Shown in pieces: positions 1 through 7,895 of a DNA stretch of 64,000 bases. Origin of the DNA: Neomoorella carbonis (lineage in GTDB: Bacteria > Bacillota > DSM-521 > Neomoorellales > Neomoorellaceae); the NCBI RefSeq assembly GCF_045278715.1, contig NZ_CP136420.1, positions 2,170,001-2,234,000 of the forward strand, in the 5' to 3' direction. Made by a program: the position numbers and the translations under genes. Every line of letters starts with the position of its first letter. Position 1 is the first letter of the stretch. The notes under the pieces were generated by a model. It did no database searches, had not been told where the DNA came from, and saw only the letters and a list, made by a program, of their open reading frames with translations.

Positions 1-19
1 ATACCATATAGTCATTTTT

Positions 20-52
20 ATGGGCCAACGTTATATCCTAACGTTGGCCCAT
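20..52. terminator. Perfect 14-bp inverted repeat, possible terminator
   Basis: ATGGGCCAACGTTA and its exact complement are separated by a 5-nt loop, just beyond the stop of the URO-D gene. Neither strand has a clean T-run after the stem, so termination is plausible from position and stem strength but not proven. Confidence 0.5.
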
Positions 53-55
53 AAT

Positions 56-1201
56 TTAATATTTACCATATTCTTCTAATGCCTCAAGCATGGCAATAAA
101 ATTTTCTGGTGGCACGTCCGGTTGAATATTATGGACGGTATTAAATACGAACCCTCCTCCGGGAGCGAGAATTTCAATTTGCCTTCTCACCGAATCCTTT
201 ACCTGTTGGGGAGTACCATGAGGTAAGATGTTCTGCGTATCTACTCCTCCTCCCCAAAAGACTATATCATTACCAAACTCTCGCTTTAATTTTGATGCCT
301 CCATATTTTTAGCTGTAAATTGAACCGGGTTTAAAATGTCTACCCCTACTTCAATAAGATCAGGAATTAATTCGTAAATGGCTCCGCAACAATGTATGAA
401 AACTGCCGCCTTGGTCTTACTATGAATAAACCCAAATAACTCTTTGTGGCGTGGTTTAATAAACTTACGGTACATTTCAGGAGAAATAAGCAAGCTATTC
501 TGAGTACCTAGATCGTCGGCCTCTTGAACAACCTGGATTAAGTCTCCCACCTCCTCCAAAACCCGCGACCAGTATCTCATTTTTATTTCTAACGCTTTAT
601 CGAGTATCTTGCTTATTAATTCAGGCCGGAGCACCAGGTCCATATAAAAGTTTTCAAAGCCCCTTAACCAGGCACCCAATTCCATTATCCCGGCTGAGAT
701 ACTCGACATTACAATAGCATAACCTTGCTCATAAAGTTTCAATGCCCGCTCCCGCAATCCAAGATAGCGATTTTCGTCATCAGGGTCAGGGAAAGTATAA
801 TTGTCTATATCCCTGACATCTTCGACATCCGCCAGGGGATTCTTATACATATCAAAATATAATCCATGGCCAAGAGGCATTCGCCATACAATACCCCATT
901 CATCGGTAAAGTAGCGATAATGATCGTCTTCCTCAAAGTGCAGCTGCCATTTAGAGGAGCTTTTCGGTGACAGGTTGCGGGTATCAACGTTAATTTTTTG
1001 CAGAAAACGTTCGCTAGGGGCCGCCAATTGTTGTACGACATCAAAAATAGGAATCTCTTCTTCTCTCATTCCCATGTGCTCAAGAACATTTTGATAGGCT
1101 ATTTTATGAATGCCAGTTATCAATGAAGCCCCTAAATCAAAAGGCACCCGGTCTGGCTCTTCATGGTTGAGGGCCTTAACTAAACGTTCTCTTGAATTCA
1201 T
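56..1201 (-). CDS. URO-D / MtaA-family protein
   Basis: A protein of about 381 aa of the uroporphyrinogen decarboxylase superfamily, which includes heme-pathway HemE and corrinoid-dependent methyltransferases of the MtaA/CmuA type. The family fold is suggested by the N-terminal RERLVKALNHEEPDRVPFD block, the central FIHCCGAIYELIPDLIEVG block and the C-terminal GGGFVFNTVHNIQPDVP block. An upstream in-frame start at 1240 exists, but the ATG at 1201 (protein start MNSRERL) has a GGGAGGT ribosome binding site at good spacing. It is the last gene of a sugar-transport operon and not in a heme cluster, so a HemE role is unlikely. Proteins of this family often sit beside sugar ABC transporters and their substrate is not established. 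Methyl transfer or decarboxylation of a sugar-derived compound would be a guess. Confidence 0.8.
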   Translation of the reverse strand: MNSRERLVKALNHEEPDRVPFDLGASLITGIHKIAYQNVLEHMGMREEEIPIFDVVQQLAAPSERFLQKINVDTRNLSPKSSSKWQLHFEEDDHYRYFTDEWGIVWRMPLGHGLYFDMYKNPLADVEDVRDIDNYTFPDPDDENRYLGLRERALKLYEQGYAIVMSSISAGIMELGAWLRGFENFYMDLVLRPELISKILDKALEIKMRYWSRVLEEVGDLIQVVQEADDLGTQNSLLISPEMYRKFIKPRHKELFGFIHSKTKAAVFIHCCGAIYELIPDLIEVGVDILNPVQFTAKNMEASKLKREFGNDIVFWGGGVDTQNILPHGTPQQVKDSVRRQIEILAPGGGFVFNTVHNIQPDVPPENFIAMLEALEEYGKY

Positions 1202-1226
1202 TTTGTTATACCTCCCATAGGGAACA

Positions 1227-1267
1227 GGTACTGCCGCCATACATCAACGGTATAATGCGGCAGTACC
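1227..1267 (-). repeat. Intercistronic hairpin, 11-bp perfect stem
   Basis: GGTACTGCCGC (1227-1237) and GCGGCAGTACC (1257-1267) are exact complements around a 19-nt loop. They lie between the stop of the binding-protein gene and the ribosome binding site of the URO-D gene. No T-run follows on the minus strand, so an mRNA stabilising or processing hairpin is more likely than a terminator. Confidence 0.5.
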
Positions 1268-2040
1268 AAATTTATAAAGTTACTTTACTTTACTTTTCAG
1301 GGCCTACTAACTCATTAACATTGTCTGGCGTTAATACATCAAGTTTAACAGGTATAAAATCTTTCTCCGGCTTTTGTCCAGCAACTATATAGTTGTAAAG
1401 ATAAACTAGAGAATCAAAGCCTTGTCCGAATGGATCCTGATTAATTGCTGCTGCAATTTCTCCTGAGCGTACATATTTTACGTTTTCAGGAATCCAGTCA
1501 TAACATACAACTTTAACCTGTCCAGTTTTACCCAAATCTTTAATAGCTTTAGCTGCTCCAAAAGGACCTCCTGCTGTTACATATATTACTTTCAAATCAG
1601 GATGAGCAGTAAGCATATCTTTAGTTAAGCTATAGGCAACTTCTGCTTTGTCACGATTTTCATAGACCCCAATTACTTGAATACCTTTGACTGATTTCAG
1701 ATAATCAAGAGCACCATTCTTTCTCTGTTCATGTTGAGTTGCACCAAGAAAACCTGTAATTACACCGACTTTCCCTTCTCCGCCAGTAAGTTTCTCAATA
1801 GTTTGCCCTGCAAGCGTACCGGCAGCATAGGCATCTTGACCTATAAAAGCTAAACGTTTGCTAGGTTTAGAACCTTCGGCAATAAAGTTAATTACGGGAA
1901 TACCACTATCGACTGCTTTATTAATAATAGTTTCTGTACCATCAAAAATTGGGACCACAGCAATTCCATCATATTTCTTTGCTATTGCAGTTTCCATTGC
2001 GGCAATTACCTTTTCTGCTTTTAATTCCTCACCCATTACA

Positions 2041-2046
2041 ATATAA
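2041..2046. repeat. Target-site duplication, left copy
   Basis: ATATAA abuts the left end of the insertion sequence and matches the copy at 3939-3944. Both copies belong to the interrupted binding-protein codons. Confidence 0.88.
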
Positions 2047-3938
2047 CCCACATTCCGCACCTTTGGATATAATTACCAATGTTTACTTGGAGCACTAAAA
2101 AATACTCCTACCCACCACCGCGGGGTGGGAAAAGGTAAATTTCCTTGCCGAAACCAGCAAGTTCAAGGGCTCTAATCACCTCCGACCCGTGATAGTTGAT
2201 TAACGCCCGGTCCGAACCCTGTTTAACTACCAGGAGATAATCAAACATCTCCAGGAGTGCCCGTGCTGTAGGGTTAGTACTCTTACGTTTCCCCGGCAGG
2301 ATTAAGGGGGACTCCTCTTGCTCCAGATTTTTTCTTACCCGATACTCCAGGTAAGCTGCCACCAGAAGGGCTAGCTGGAAAACAAACGACATGGCTTCTA
2401 CCCGGTTCTTGTTCTTAAGGAAGATGGGCCCCAGGAGGACCGGCTGTTTTAAGAAACGGAACTGCCTCTCAACAGCGTTCTGTTCCTTATACTCCTTGAG
2501 CACCGCCCGGTCGGGGTAAGCTTTGGTATCCATGAGATTGGTAATGAGGACAAAGGTGGAAGCCAGGTCTTTTTCATGGGCCATTGCTTCCCGGTCTTCC
2601 TCTATTCTAATATGGGCATGGTAAACGACTGTGTTCTGGGGCTGCTCTCCTTTTTTGGGCCGCCCACGTCGGACGTAGCTGCTCGCTATTTCTTCATCAA
2701 CTGTGCCCTTTAGGATGAAAGGTTGGTGGCGGTATTCCCTCAAGAAGAGTTCTATGGCTTTTTTGGCGTCGGCCTCACAGGCGAAAGGGCGCCGGGAAAG
2801 AGCTTGGGCGGCCTTTTCCAGAACTTCTCTTTGCTTGGCCCACTTTTTCAAGAGACTATTCTCTTTGCGTTTATCCAGGGTTGTGGAGTGGACCACGATT
2901 AAACGAAAGTCATGGCCGCCTATTTCCCGGACAAAGCTCTGGCTTTTATAGTAGGCAGCATCTTTCTTTGAACTCAGTTTTCCGATCTCCTGCCAGGTGC
3001 CGGTTCGGAAGGCTTCGGCCTTAATCTCTTCGTTAAGGCCGAAGTTCTCCGGTAACAGGGAGATAAACTGGAGGGCGGGTTTGTTATCTTCCTCCTGCAT
3101 CAAAAGAGCCAGGTTATCCTTAGTTACCAGGGCGCAGTCCGCCACGAAAATGACCTCTTTAAGCTTTGCCGGGCTCAATGTTTGGACCAATTCTTCAATA
3201 ACCTCAGGGTACCAGGATTTATCACTGGTATTGCCGCCCAGACTTTGACCCAAAATGGGTAACCCATCTTTGTTTACGGTCAAGCCGATGAGAAACTGCT
3301 TGAGGTCAGGACGATGATCCTTGCTAAAACCGAAAGTTATATCTAAATCTCCTTCGCCCTCATAGGCGCCCTGTACGGAAATGGAGGTGGTATCCACATG
3401 GATGCCTGTAATGGGCACGTTGTGGGTAGCGGCGGCAGTTAAAGCAATGCTGGAGAACAACTTCTTCAGCTGGCCGCTGGCGAAGAGTTTATCCAGGGCC
3501 CGGCCCAGGGCATCATCGTTAAAATCTCTAGGCCGGACCTGTTGCTCAGCTCCAAACAAAACCTCCAGGTCCTGGTTCTCATAAAAGCGCTCCACATGAT
3601 AGAGGGCCTCTCGGTCTACCAGGAGATTAATGATCAGCGCCTTAACCCGATTTCCCGGGGAAAGATGGCACTGGACCGGGTCCCATTCGACTACGGCATC
3701 AATGATTTCTGCTATCTTCAGAACGTCACATAACCTGGCGATAAGGGCTGCGGGACCGGCCCGGAAGAAGCGCATATTATCGATGGCTACAGGCATCGAA
3801 CATTCCTCCAGAATTCTCTTAGAGGAATGATTCGATACTCAATTAGAAATTCCTGGTTAGAAGATTCTCTCTACTTTTATTTCCTTCTGCACCCTGTAAA
3901 AATTATTTTTGGGTTGCTCACAGGGTGCGGAAGATGGG
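2047..3938 (-). mobile_element. IS1634-type insertion sequence, 1,892 bp
   Basis: The element is bounded by imperfect terminal inverted repeats of about 15 bp: CCCACATTCCGCACC at the left end and CCCATCTTCCGCACC inward from the right end, differing at two positions. It is flanked by ATATAA on both sides and carries one transposase gene. The ends were fixed by requiring that excision restore the binding-protein frame, which it does. The family call rests on the transposase. Confidence 0.9.
2108..3796 (-). CDS. IS1634-family transposase (DDE)
   Basis: A 562-aa transposase, apparently intact. The N-terminal part resembles the DUF4277 domain typical of IS1634-family transposases. Candidate catalytic residues are the Asp in HVDTTSISVQG (about residue 140), the Asp in FVADCALVTKDN (about 220) and the Glu in NAVERQFRFLK (about 450), with the following hydrophobic stretch typical of IS4-like catalytic cores. 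The ATG has GGAGG eight bases upstream. Full length plus matching ends suggests a recent insertion that may still be mobile. Confidence 0.93.
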   Translation of the reverse strand: MPVAIDNMRFFRAGPAALIARLCDVLKIAEIIDAVVEWDPVQCHLSPGNRVKALIINLLVDREALYHVERFYENQDLEVLFGAEQQVRPRDFNDDALGRALDKLFASGQLKKLFSSIALTAAATHNVPITGIHVDTTSISVQGAYEGEGDLDITFGFSKDHRPDLKQFLIGLTVNKDGLPILGQSLGGNTSDKSWYPEVIEELVQTLSPAKLKEVIFVADCALVTKDNLALLMQEEDNKPALQFISLLPENFGLNEEIKAEAFRTGTWQEIGKLSSKKDAAYYKSQSFVREIGGHDFRLIVVHSTTLDKRKENSLLKKWAKQREVLEKAAQALSRRPFACEADAKKAIELFLREYRHQPFILKGTVDEEIASSYVRRGRPKKGEQPQNTVVYHAHIRIEEDREAMAHEKDLASTFVLITNLMDTKAYPDRAVLKEYKEQNAVERQFRFLKQPVLLGPIFLKNKNRVEAMSFVFQLALLVAAYLEYRVRKNLEQEESPLILPGKRKSTNPTARALLEMFDYLLVVKQGSDRALINYHGSEVIRALELAGFGKEIYLFPPRGGG

Positions 3939-3944
3939 ATATAA
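3939..3944. repeat. Target-site duplication, right copy
   Basis: ATATAA adjoining the right end of the insertion sequence, identical to 2041-2046. Confidence 0.88.
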
Positions 3945-4284
3945 TCAACAGTAGTATTAAAGTTTTTCAAGTAATCTTTAGCTGCTAAAGCACCATCCCT
4001 TACCGGATACCAGAAGGGATTATTTTGGAATGATAAGAATGCTAGACGTAAAGGTTTGGAAGGGAGTTTATTAACAGCTTTAACATGTCCGCCTTTTGGA
4101 AGTGGTATGTCTGGTACTTTCTGAGTTTCAGCCTGTTGATTTTGAACTTGATTCTTCTCTGTTTGCTGGCTACTTTTCTGGCCTCCACACCCACTTAATA
4201 GAGAAAGTATCACTATACTTGTCAATAAAATTGTCATCCACTTTTTGAACATTGTTTTTATCTCCTCCTTTTTAGATAGATAGA

Positions 4285-5805
4285 TTATGCAACATGACCT
4301 GCTTGACCTGTTGCTAACAACATTACTTTTTCTTGTGTAGCTTCACTCCTTTCAAGTTCCCCTACTATACGACCTTGTCGCATAACCAGAATTCGATTGC
4401 TTAACATCATAATTTCTGGTAACTCTGATGAAATGAGGATCACTCCCACCCCCTTTTCGGCTAACGATTTAATTAGCTGATATATTTCTTGCTTTGCTCC
4501 TACATCAATTCCCCGAGTGGGTTCATCAAGAATTAAAATTTTAGGATTACATAGAAGCCATCTCGCAATTATTGCCTTTTGTTGATTGCCACCACTTAAA
4601 TATTGAATTTGTTGTTTGACCGAATGCAGACGAATATTTAACCGTTTTACATATTCACTACACCAGATTTCTTCTTCTTTCTTATTGATAAAGCCAAGTT
4701 TATTATTTTTTTCAGCAGCAGCAATAACTATATTATCTTTGACGGCCATAGTTAAAAATAAGGCTTGCAACTTTCTATCTTCTGGAATAAAAGCAATCCC
4801 TTCTTTAATAGCATCTCTTGGAGATCTAATAGAAACTTTATTTCCATTTATAGTAATTAATCCTTTTACGTCAGATTCAATTCCAAATAATGCTAAAGCC
4901 AAATCACTACGACCTGAGCCAACCAATCCAGCAATACCTAATATCTCTCCTTTCCTCAAAGAAAAGTTTATATTATTAAATTTTCCTTTTTTTGTTAAGC
5001 CCTTGACTTCCAATAAGTTTTCATTTTGGGGCTGCGAATAATATATCTTCTCTTCATCCATTTTTCTACCAACCATCATAGCCACTATATCAGCTGGTGT
5101 TACATTTTTTGGTGTTACAGTTGCGATACAGTTGCCATCACGTAACACTGTAATACGATCAGCTATAGCAAAGACCTCTTCTAAGCGATGGGAAATATAT
5201 ATAATAGTTATACCTTGATTTTTTAACTTACTTACTAAATTTAATAGGTTTTGTGTTTCACTTAGTGATAATGAAGATGTCGGTTCATCCATAATTAAAA
5301 TCTTAGCTTTAAATGATAAGGCTTTAGCAATTTCTATCAATTGTCTTTGTGAAGCACTTAAGTTGTTAATTTTCTCACAGGGGTCTATTCCCTGTAATCC
5401 TACTTGCTGAAGTAATTCAGTCGTTTTTTGACTCATTTTCCTTGAATTAACAAAACCTAATTTCTTTTTGGGCAAATGACCCATAAAGATATTTTCCGCT
5501 ACTGTTAAACCTTCCGCTAAAGATAATTCCTGATGGATCATAGCAATCCCAGCAAGTTGAGCATCTCTTGGGCACTTAAATTCTACTGTTTGCCCTTCCA
5601 GAAGAATAGTACCTTCATCTGGTCGAAATACACCAGATAAAATTTTCATTAACGTTGATTTTCCTGCTCCATTTTCCCCCACAAGAGCATGAACTTCGCC
5701 TTCTAAACAGTCAAAACTCACCCTATTAAGTGCTTTAACCCCCGGAAACCTTTTTGTTATATCCTGGAGTTTTAATCTAATCTTTAAATCAATCTTTTCA
5801 TCCAT
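4285..5805 (-). CDS. Sugar ABC importer ATPase, RbsA/MglA type
   Basis: A 506-aa protein with two tandem ABC domains, the layout of ribose/galactose-type importers. Domain 1 has Walker A GENGAGKST (residues 43-51), an LSASQRQ signature and Walker B ILIMDEPTSS. Domain 2 has the degenerate Walker A GLVGSGRSD usual for this family, an LSGGNQQK signature and ILILDEPTRGID. It is encoded 22 bp after the permease gene and 32 bp before the split binding-protein gene, so it belongs to one importer. The gene is visibly richer in A and T than the regulator and kinase genes upstream, which may reflect separate acquisition. The sugar cannot be read from the ATPase. Confidence 0.95.
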   Translation of the reverse strand: MDEKIDLKIRLKLQDITKRFPGVKALNRVSFDCLEGEVHALVGENGAGKSTLMKILSGVFRPDEGTILLEGQTVEFKCPRDAQLAGIAMIHQELSLAEGLTVAENIFMGHLPKKKLGFVNSRKMSQKTTELLQQVGLQGIDPCEKINNLSASQRQLIEIAKALSFKAKILIMDEPTSSLSLSETQNLLNLVSKLKNQGITIIYISHRLEEVFAIADRITVLRDGNCIATVTPKNVTPADIVAMMVGRKMDEEKIYYSQPQNENLLEVKGLTKKGKFNNINFSLRKGEILGIAGLVGSGRSDLALALFGIESDVKGLITINGNKVSIRSPRDAIKEGIAFIPEDRKLQALFLTMAVKDNIVIAAAEKNNKLGFINKKEEEIWCSEYVKRLNIRLHSVKQQIQYLSGGNQQKAIIARWLLCNPKILILDEPTRGIDVGAKQEIYQLIKSLAEKGVGVILISSELPEIMMLSNRILVMRQGRIVGELERSEATQEKVMLLATGQAGHVA

Positions 5806-5827
5806 AAAATATACCTTCTCTCCATAG

Positions 5828-6784
5828 TTATTTTTTTCGTAATTGGTCTAAGCCAACAGCAGCTACAATTACAATACCTATAGTTACAATTTGCCAATAG
5901 GCCGAAATTCCAAGTAAAACAAATCCATTACGTAATACGCCCATTAAGGCTGCACCTATTAATACACCAAATATTGAACCTTGTCCTCCAGCTAAACTGG
6001 CACCTCCGATAACTACTGCAGCAATTACATCAAGCTCATATCCAGTTCCGGAAGTAGGATCTGCACTGAGCAAATTACCAGCTAAGATGATACCCGATAA
6101 AGCCGCTAATATACCCATCAGTGTAAAAACAATCAATCTAAGTTTTTCTACTGCAATGCCTGATAGCTCTGCAGCCTTTTCATTATTACCAATAGCAAAT
6201 ATGTTTCTCCCCATAATTGTTTTAGTAGCAAAAATATGCCCAAGCCCTATAATCAAAAACATAACAATAACGGATACAGGAACACTTCTTATATAACCAT
6301 TACCTAAAAATGCTATTGGGGATTCAAACGATATTGGCATACCACCTGTAATAAGTAACGTTATCCCTCTTGCTACACTCAACATACCTAAAGTCACTAT
6401 AAATGAATTAATCTTCGCTTTTGTAACTAATATGCCGTTTATAAAGCCCCCTAACCCTCCAACTGCTAAACCCAGAACAGCCGCTAAGAATGGATTAACT
6501 CCAATCATAGTAAAATATGCTGTCATGACTCCACCCAAGCCTAATAAAGAACCTACGGATAGATCAATTGCCCCACTAATTATAATGAAAGCTTCTCCCA
6601 CAGCTAAAATTCCAACCACAGAAATCTGGCGTAAAACATTTAATATGTTATCTTTTTGTAGAAAAAATGGACTGGCTATTGATAAAGCAATACATAATAC
6701 TACGAGAGCAATTAGAATACCTACTTCTTGAAAGGAAGAAATTTTAACTTTAGATTTGCTTCTGCTGATGATATTATTGTCCAT
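5828..6784 (-). CDS. Sugar ABC importer permease, RbsC type
   Basis: A 318-aa integral membrane protein of the BPD_transp_2 family. It shows many hydrophobic segments and the conserved loop AIDLSVGSLLGLGGV, followed later by GTGYELDVIAAVVIGGASLAGGQG, a hallmark of RbsC-like permeases. The start is preceded by AAAGGGG. Only one permease gene is present, so it probably works as a homodimer with the two-domain ATPase. Base composition is AT-rich like the ATPase gene. Confidence 0.95.
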   Translation of the reverse strand: MDNNIISRSKSKVKISSFQEVGILIALVVLCIALSIASPFFLQKDNILNVLRQISVVGILAVGEAFIIISGAIDLSVGSLLGLGGVMTAYFTMIGVNPFLAAVLGLAVGGLGGFINGILVTKAKINSFIVTLGMLSVARGITLLITGGMPISFESPIAFLGNGYIRSVPVSVIVMFLIIGLGHIFATKTIMGRNIFAIGNNEKAAELSGIAVEKLRLIVFTLMGILAALSGIILAGNLLSADPTSGTGYELDVIAAVVIGGASLAGGQGSIFGVLIGAALMGVLRNGFVLLGISAYWQIVTIGIVIVAAVGLDQLRKK

Positions 6785-6859
6785 ATAATTAACCCCTTTA
6801 ATATCATTTTTGGTATTATTATCTTCTCAAAATAATTTTAGACCACTATCTATTCATTG

Positions 6860-6874
6860 TTAGTGTCACACTAA
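6860..6874. promoter_or_regulatory. 15-bp palindrome upstream of the importer genes, possible operator
   Basis: TTAGTGT and ACACTAA flank one central base, a perfect dyad between the lacI-type stop and the permease start. A TATAAT lies on the minus strand at 6878-6883, just upstream of the palindrome, so the dyad would cover the transcription start. No good -35 box was found for that -10. Confidence 0.4.
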
Positions 6875-6886
6875 TGCATTATAAAT

Positions 6887-7888
6887 CTACTTCGCACCGC
6901 AAGATTCCCTGATAACCAGGCTCGTCTTAAACTCGGTTACTGTGGGCTGCATCTCTTTATTCTCGATCTGCTGGATCAGGGACCAGGCAGCCATGGAGCC
7001 GATCTCGTACCGCGGCTGGTGGATGGTGGTCAGGGGCGGCGTTACCAGGGACGCCAGCTCAATATCGTCATAACCCACCACAGCCAGGTCCTGGGGTACC
7101 TTTAAGCCCAGTTCGCGCGCCGCATGGATGACACCATAGGCCATCAGGTCGTTGGCAGCAAAGACAGCAGTCGGCCGCTCAGGCAGTGATAATAGTTTTT
7201 TCGCCACCGGTATGGCCCCTTCGGTGGTAAAATCGCTGTAAACTACCAGGCTTTCGTCGTAGGGCACACCAGCTTCGGCCAGGGCCTGGCGGTAGCCGGC
7301 CAGGCGTTCTTGCGACACCCGGGCATTCTTATGCCCCGCTACATGGGCAATACGGCGGTGCCCCAGGCCCAGCAGGTGCCTGGTGGCCAGGTAGCCTCCA
7401 CCCCGGTTGTCGATGGCAATGAAGTTCGCCTTCAGATTATCGATCCAGTACTCTACCAGAACTATTGGAAATCTTTCTTCCACCATCTCGCGCACATAGT
7501 CTTCATTCCCTACGGTGTGACCCATCATGAGCAGGCCGTCTACCCGACCGCTGCGTAAGAAATTAACGTAGTTGTGCTTGATTTGCGGGTCCCAGCGCAT
7601 GCTGGCATACACGATGCCGTAGCCAAACTTATGGGCTACATCCTCCACTCCCTGGATGATGCGGGAGAAGAAGGGATCGGTGATGTCCGACAGGATAACG
7701 CCGATGGTGTCGGTTTTTTGCTTTACCAGGCTGCGGGCCAGGGCGCTGGGACGGTAGTTAAGCTCCCGGATGGCCTCCAGCACCCGGCGCCGGGTCTCTT
7801 CGTTGACGTCGTCTTTGCCGTTGAGAACCCTGGATACTGTAGTTCGCGATACTCCGGCTCTTTTAGCAACATCAGAGATATTTGCCAA
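6887..7888 (-). CDS. LacI-family transcriptional regulator
   Basis: A 333-aa repressor-type regulator. Residues 2-50 hold the LacI helix-turn-helix (ISDVAKRAGVSRTTVSRVLNG) and hinge helix (RPSALARSL). The rest is a periplasmic-binding-protein-like sugar sensor ending in a typical VIRESCG tail. It starts with TTG, preceded by GGAGTGA. It lies 7 bp after the xylulokinase gene and is probably co-transcribed with it. The two GAAA(A/T)CGGTT-type dyads upstream of the isomerase-like gene are the natural candidates for its operators. The effector is probably a pentose or related sugar, by context only. Confidence 0.94.
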   Translation of the reverse strand: MANISDVAKRAGVSRTTVSRVLNGKDDVNEETRRRVLEAIRELNYRPSALARSLVKQKTDTIGVILSDITDPFFSRIIQGVEDVAHKFGYGIVYASMRWDPQIKHNYVNFLRSGRVDGLLMMGHTVGNEDYVREMVEERFPIVLVEYWIDNLKANFIAIDNRGGGYLATRHLLGLGHRRIAHVAGHKNARVSQERLAGYRQALAEAGVPYDESLVVYSDFTTEGAIPVAKKLLSLPERPTAVFAANDLMAYGVIHAARELGLKVPQDLAVVGYDDIELASLVTPPLTTIHQPRYEIGSMAAWSLIQQIENKEMQPTVTEFKTSLVIRESCGAK

Positions 7889-7895
7889 CTCTTTT

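Larger units (their letters stand above)
1290..4252 (-). pseudogene. Sugar ABC transporter substrate-binding lipoprotein, split by an insertion sequence
   Basis: The gene is read in two pieces. The 5' part (4252 to 3939) encodes a lipoprotein signal with the lipobox LLSGC, a Gln/Lys-rich linker and the start of a periplasmic-binding fold. The 3' part (2040 to 1290) encodes the rest of a RbsB-like sugar-binding protein, with AAMETAIAKKYDGIAVVP and a C-terminal DPFGQGFDSLVY block. Joining the pieces and keeping one copy of the 6-bp duplication gives 1,065 nt in a single frame, about 354 aa, the normal family length, and the junction reads VDYIVMGEE. As it stands the 5' piece runs into the element and ends after 131 codons, and the 3' piece has no signal peptide. 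The importer therefore probably lacks its own binding protein. Confidence 0.93.
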
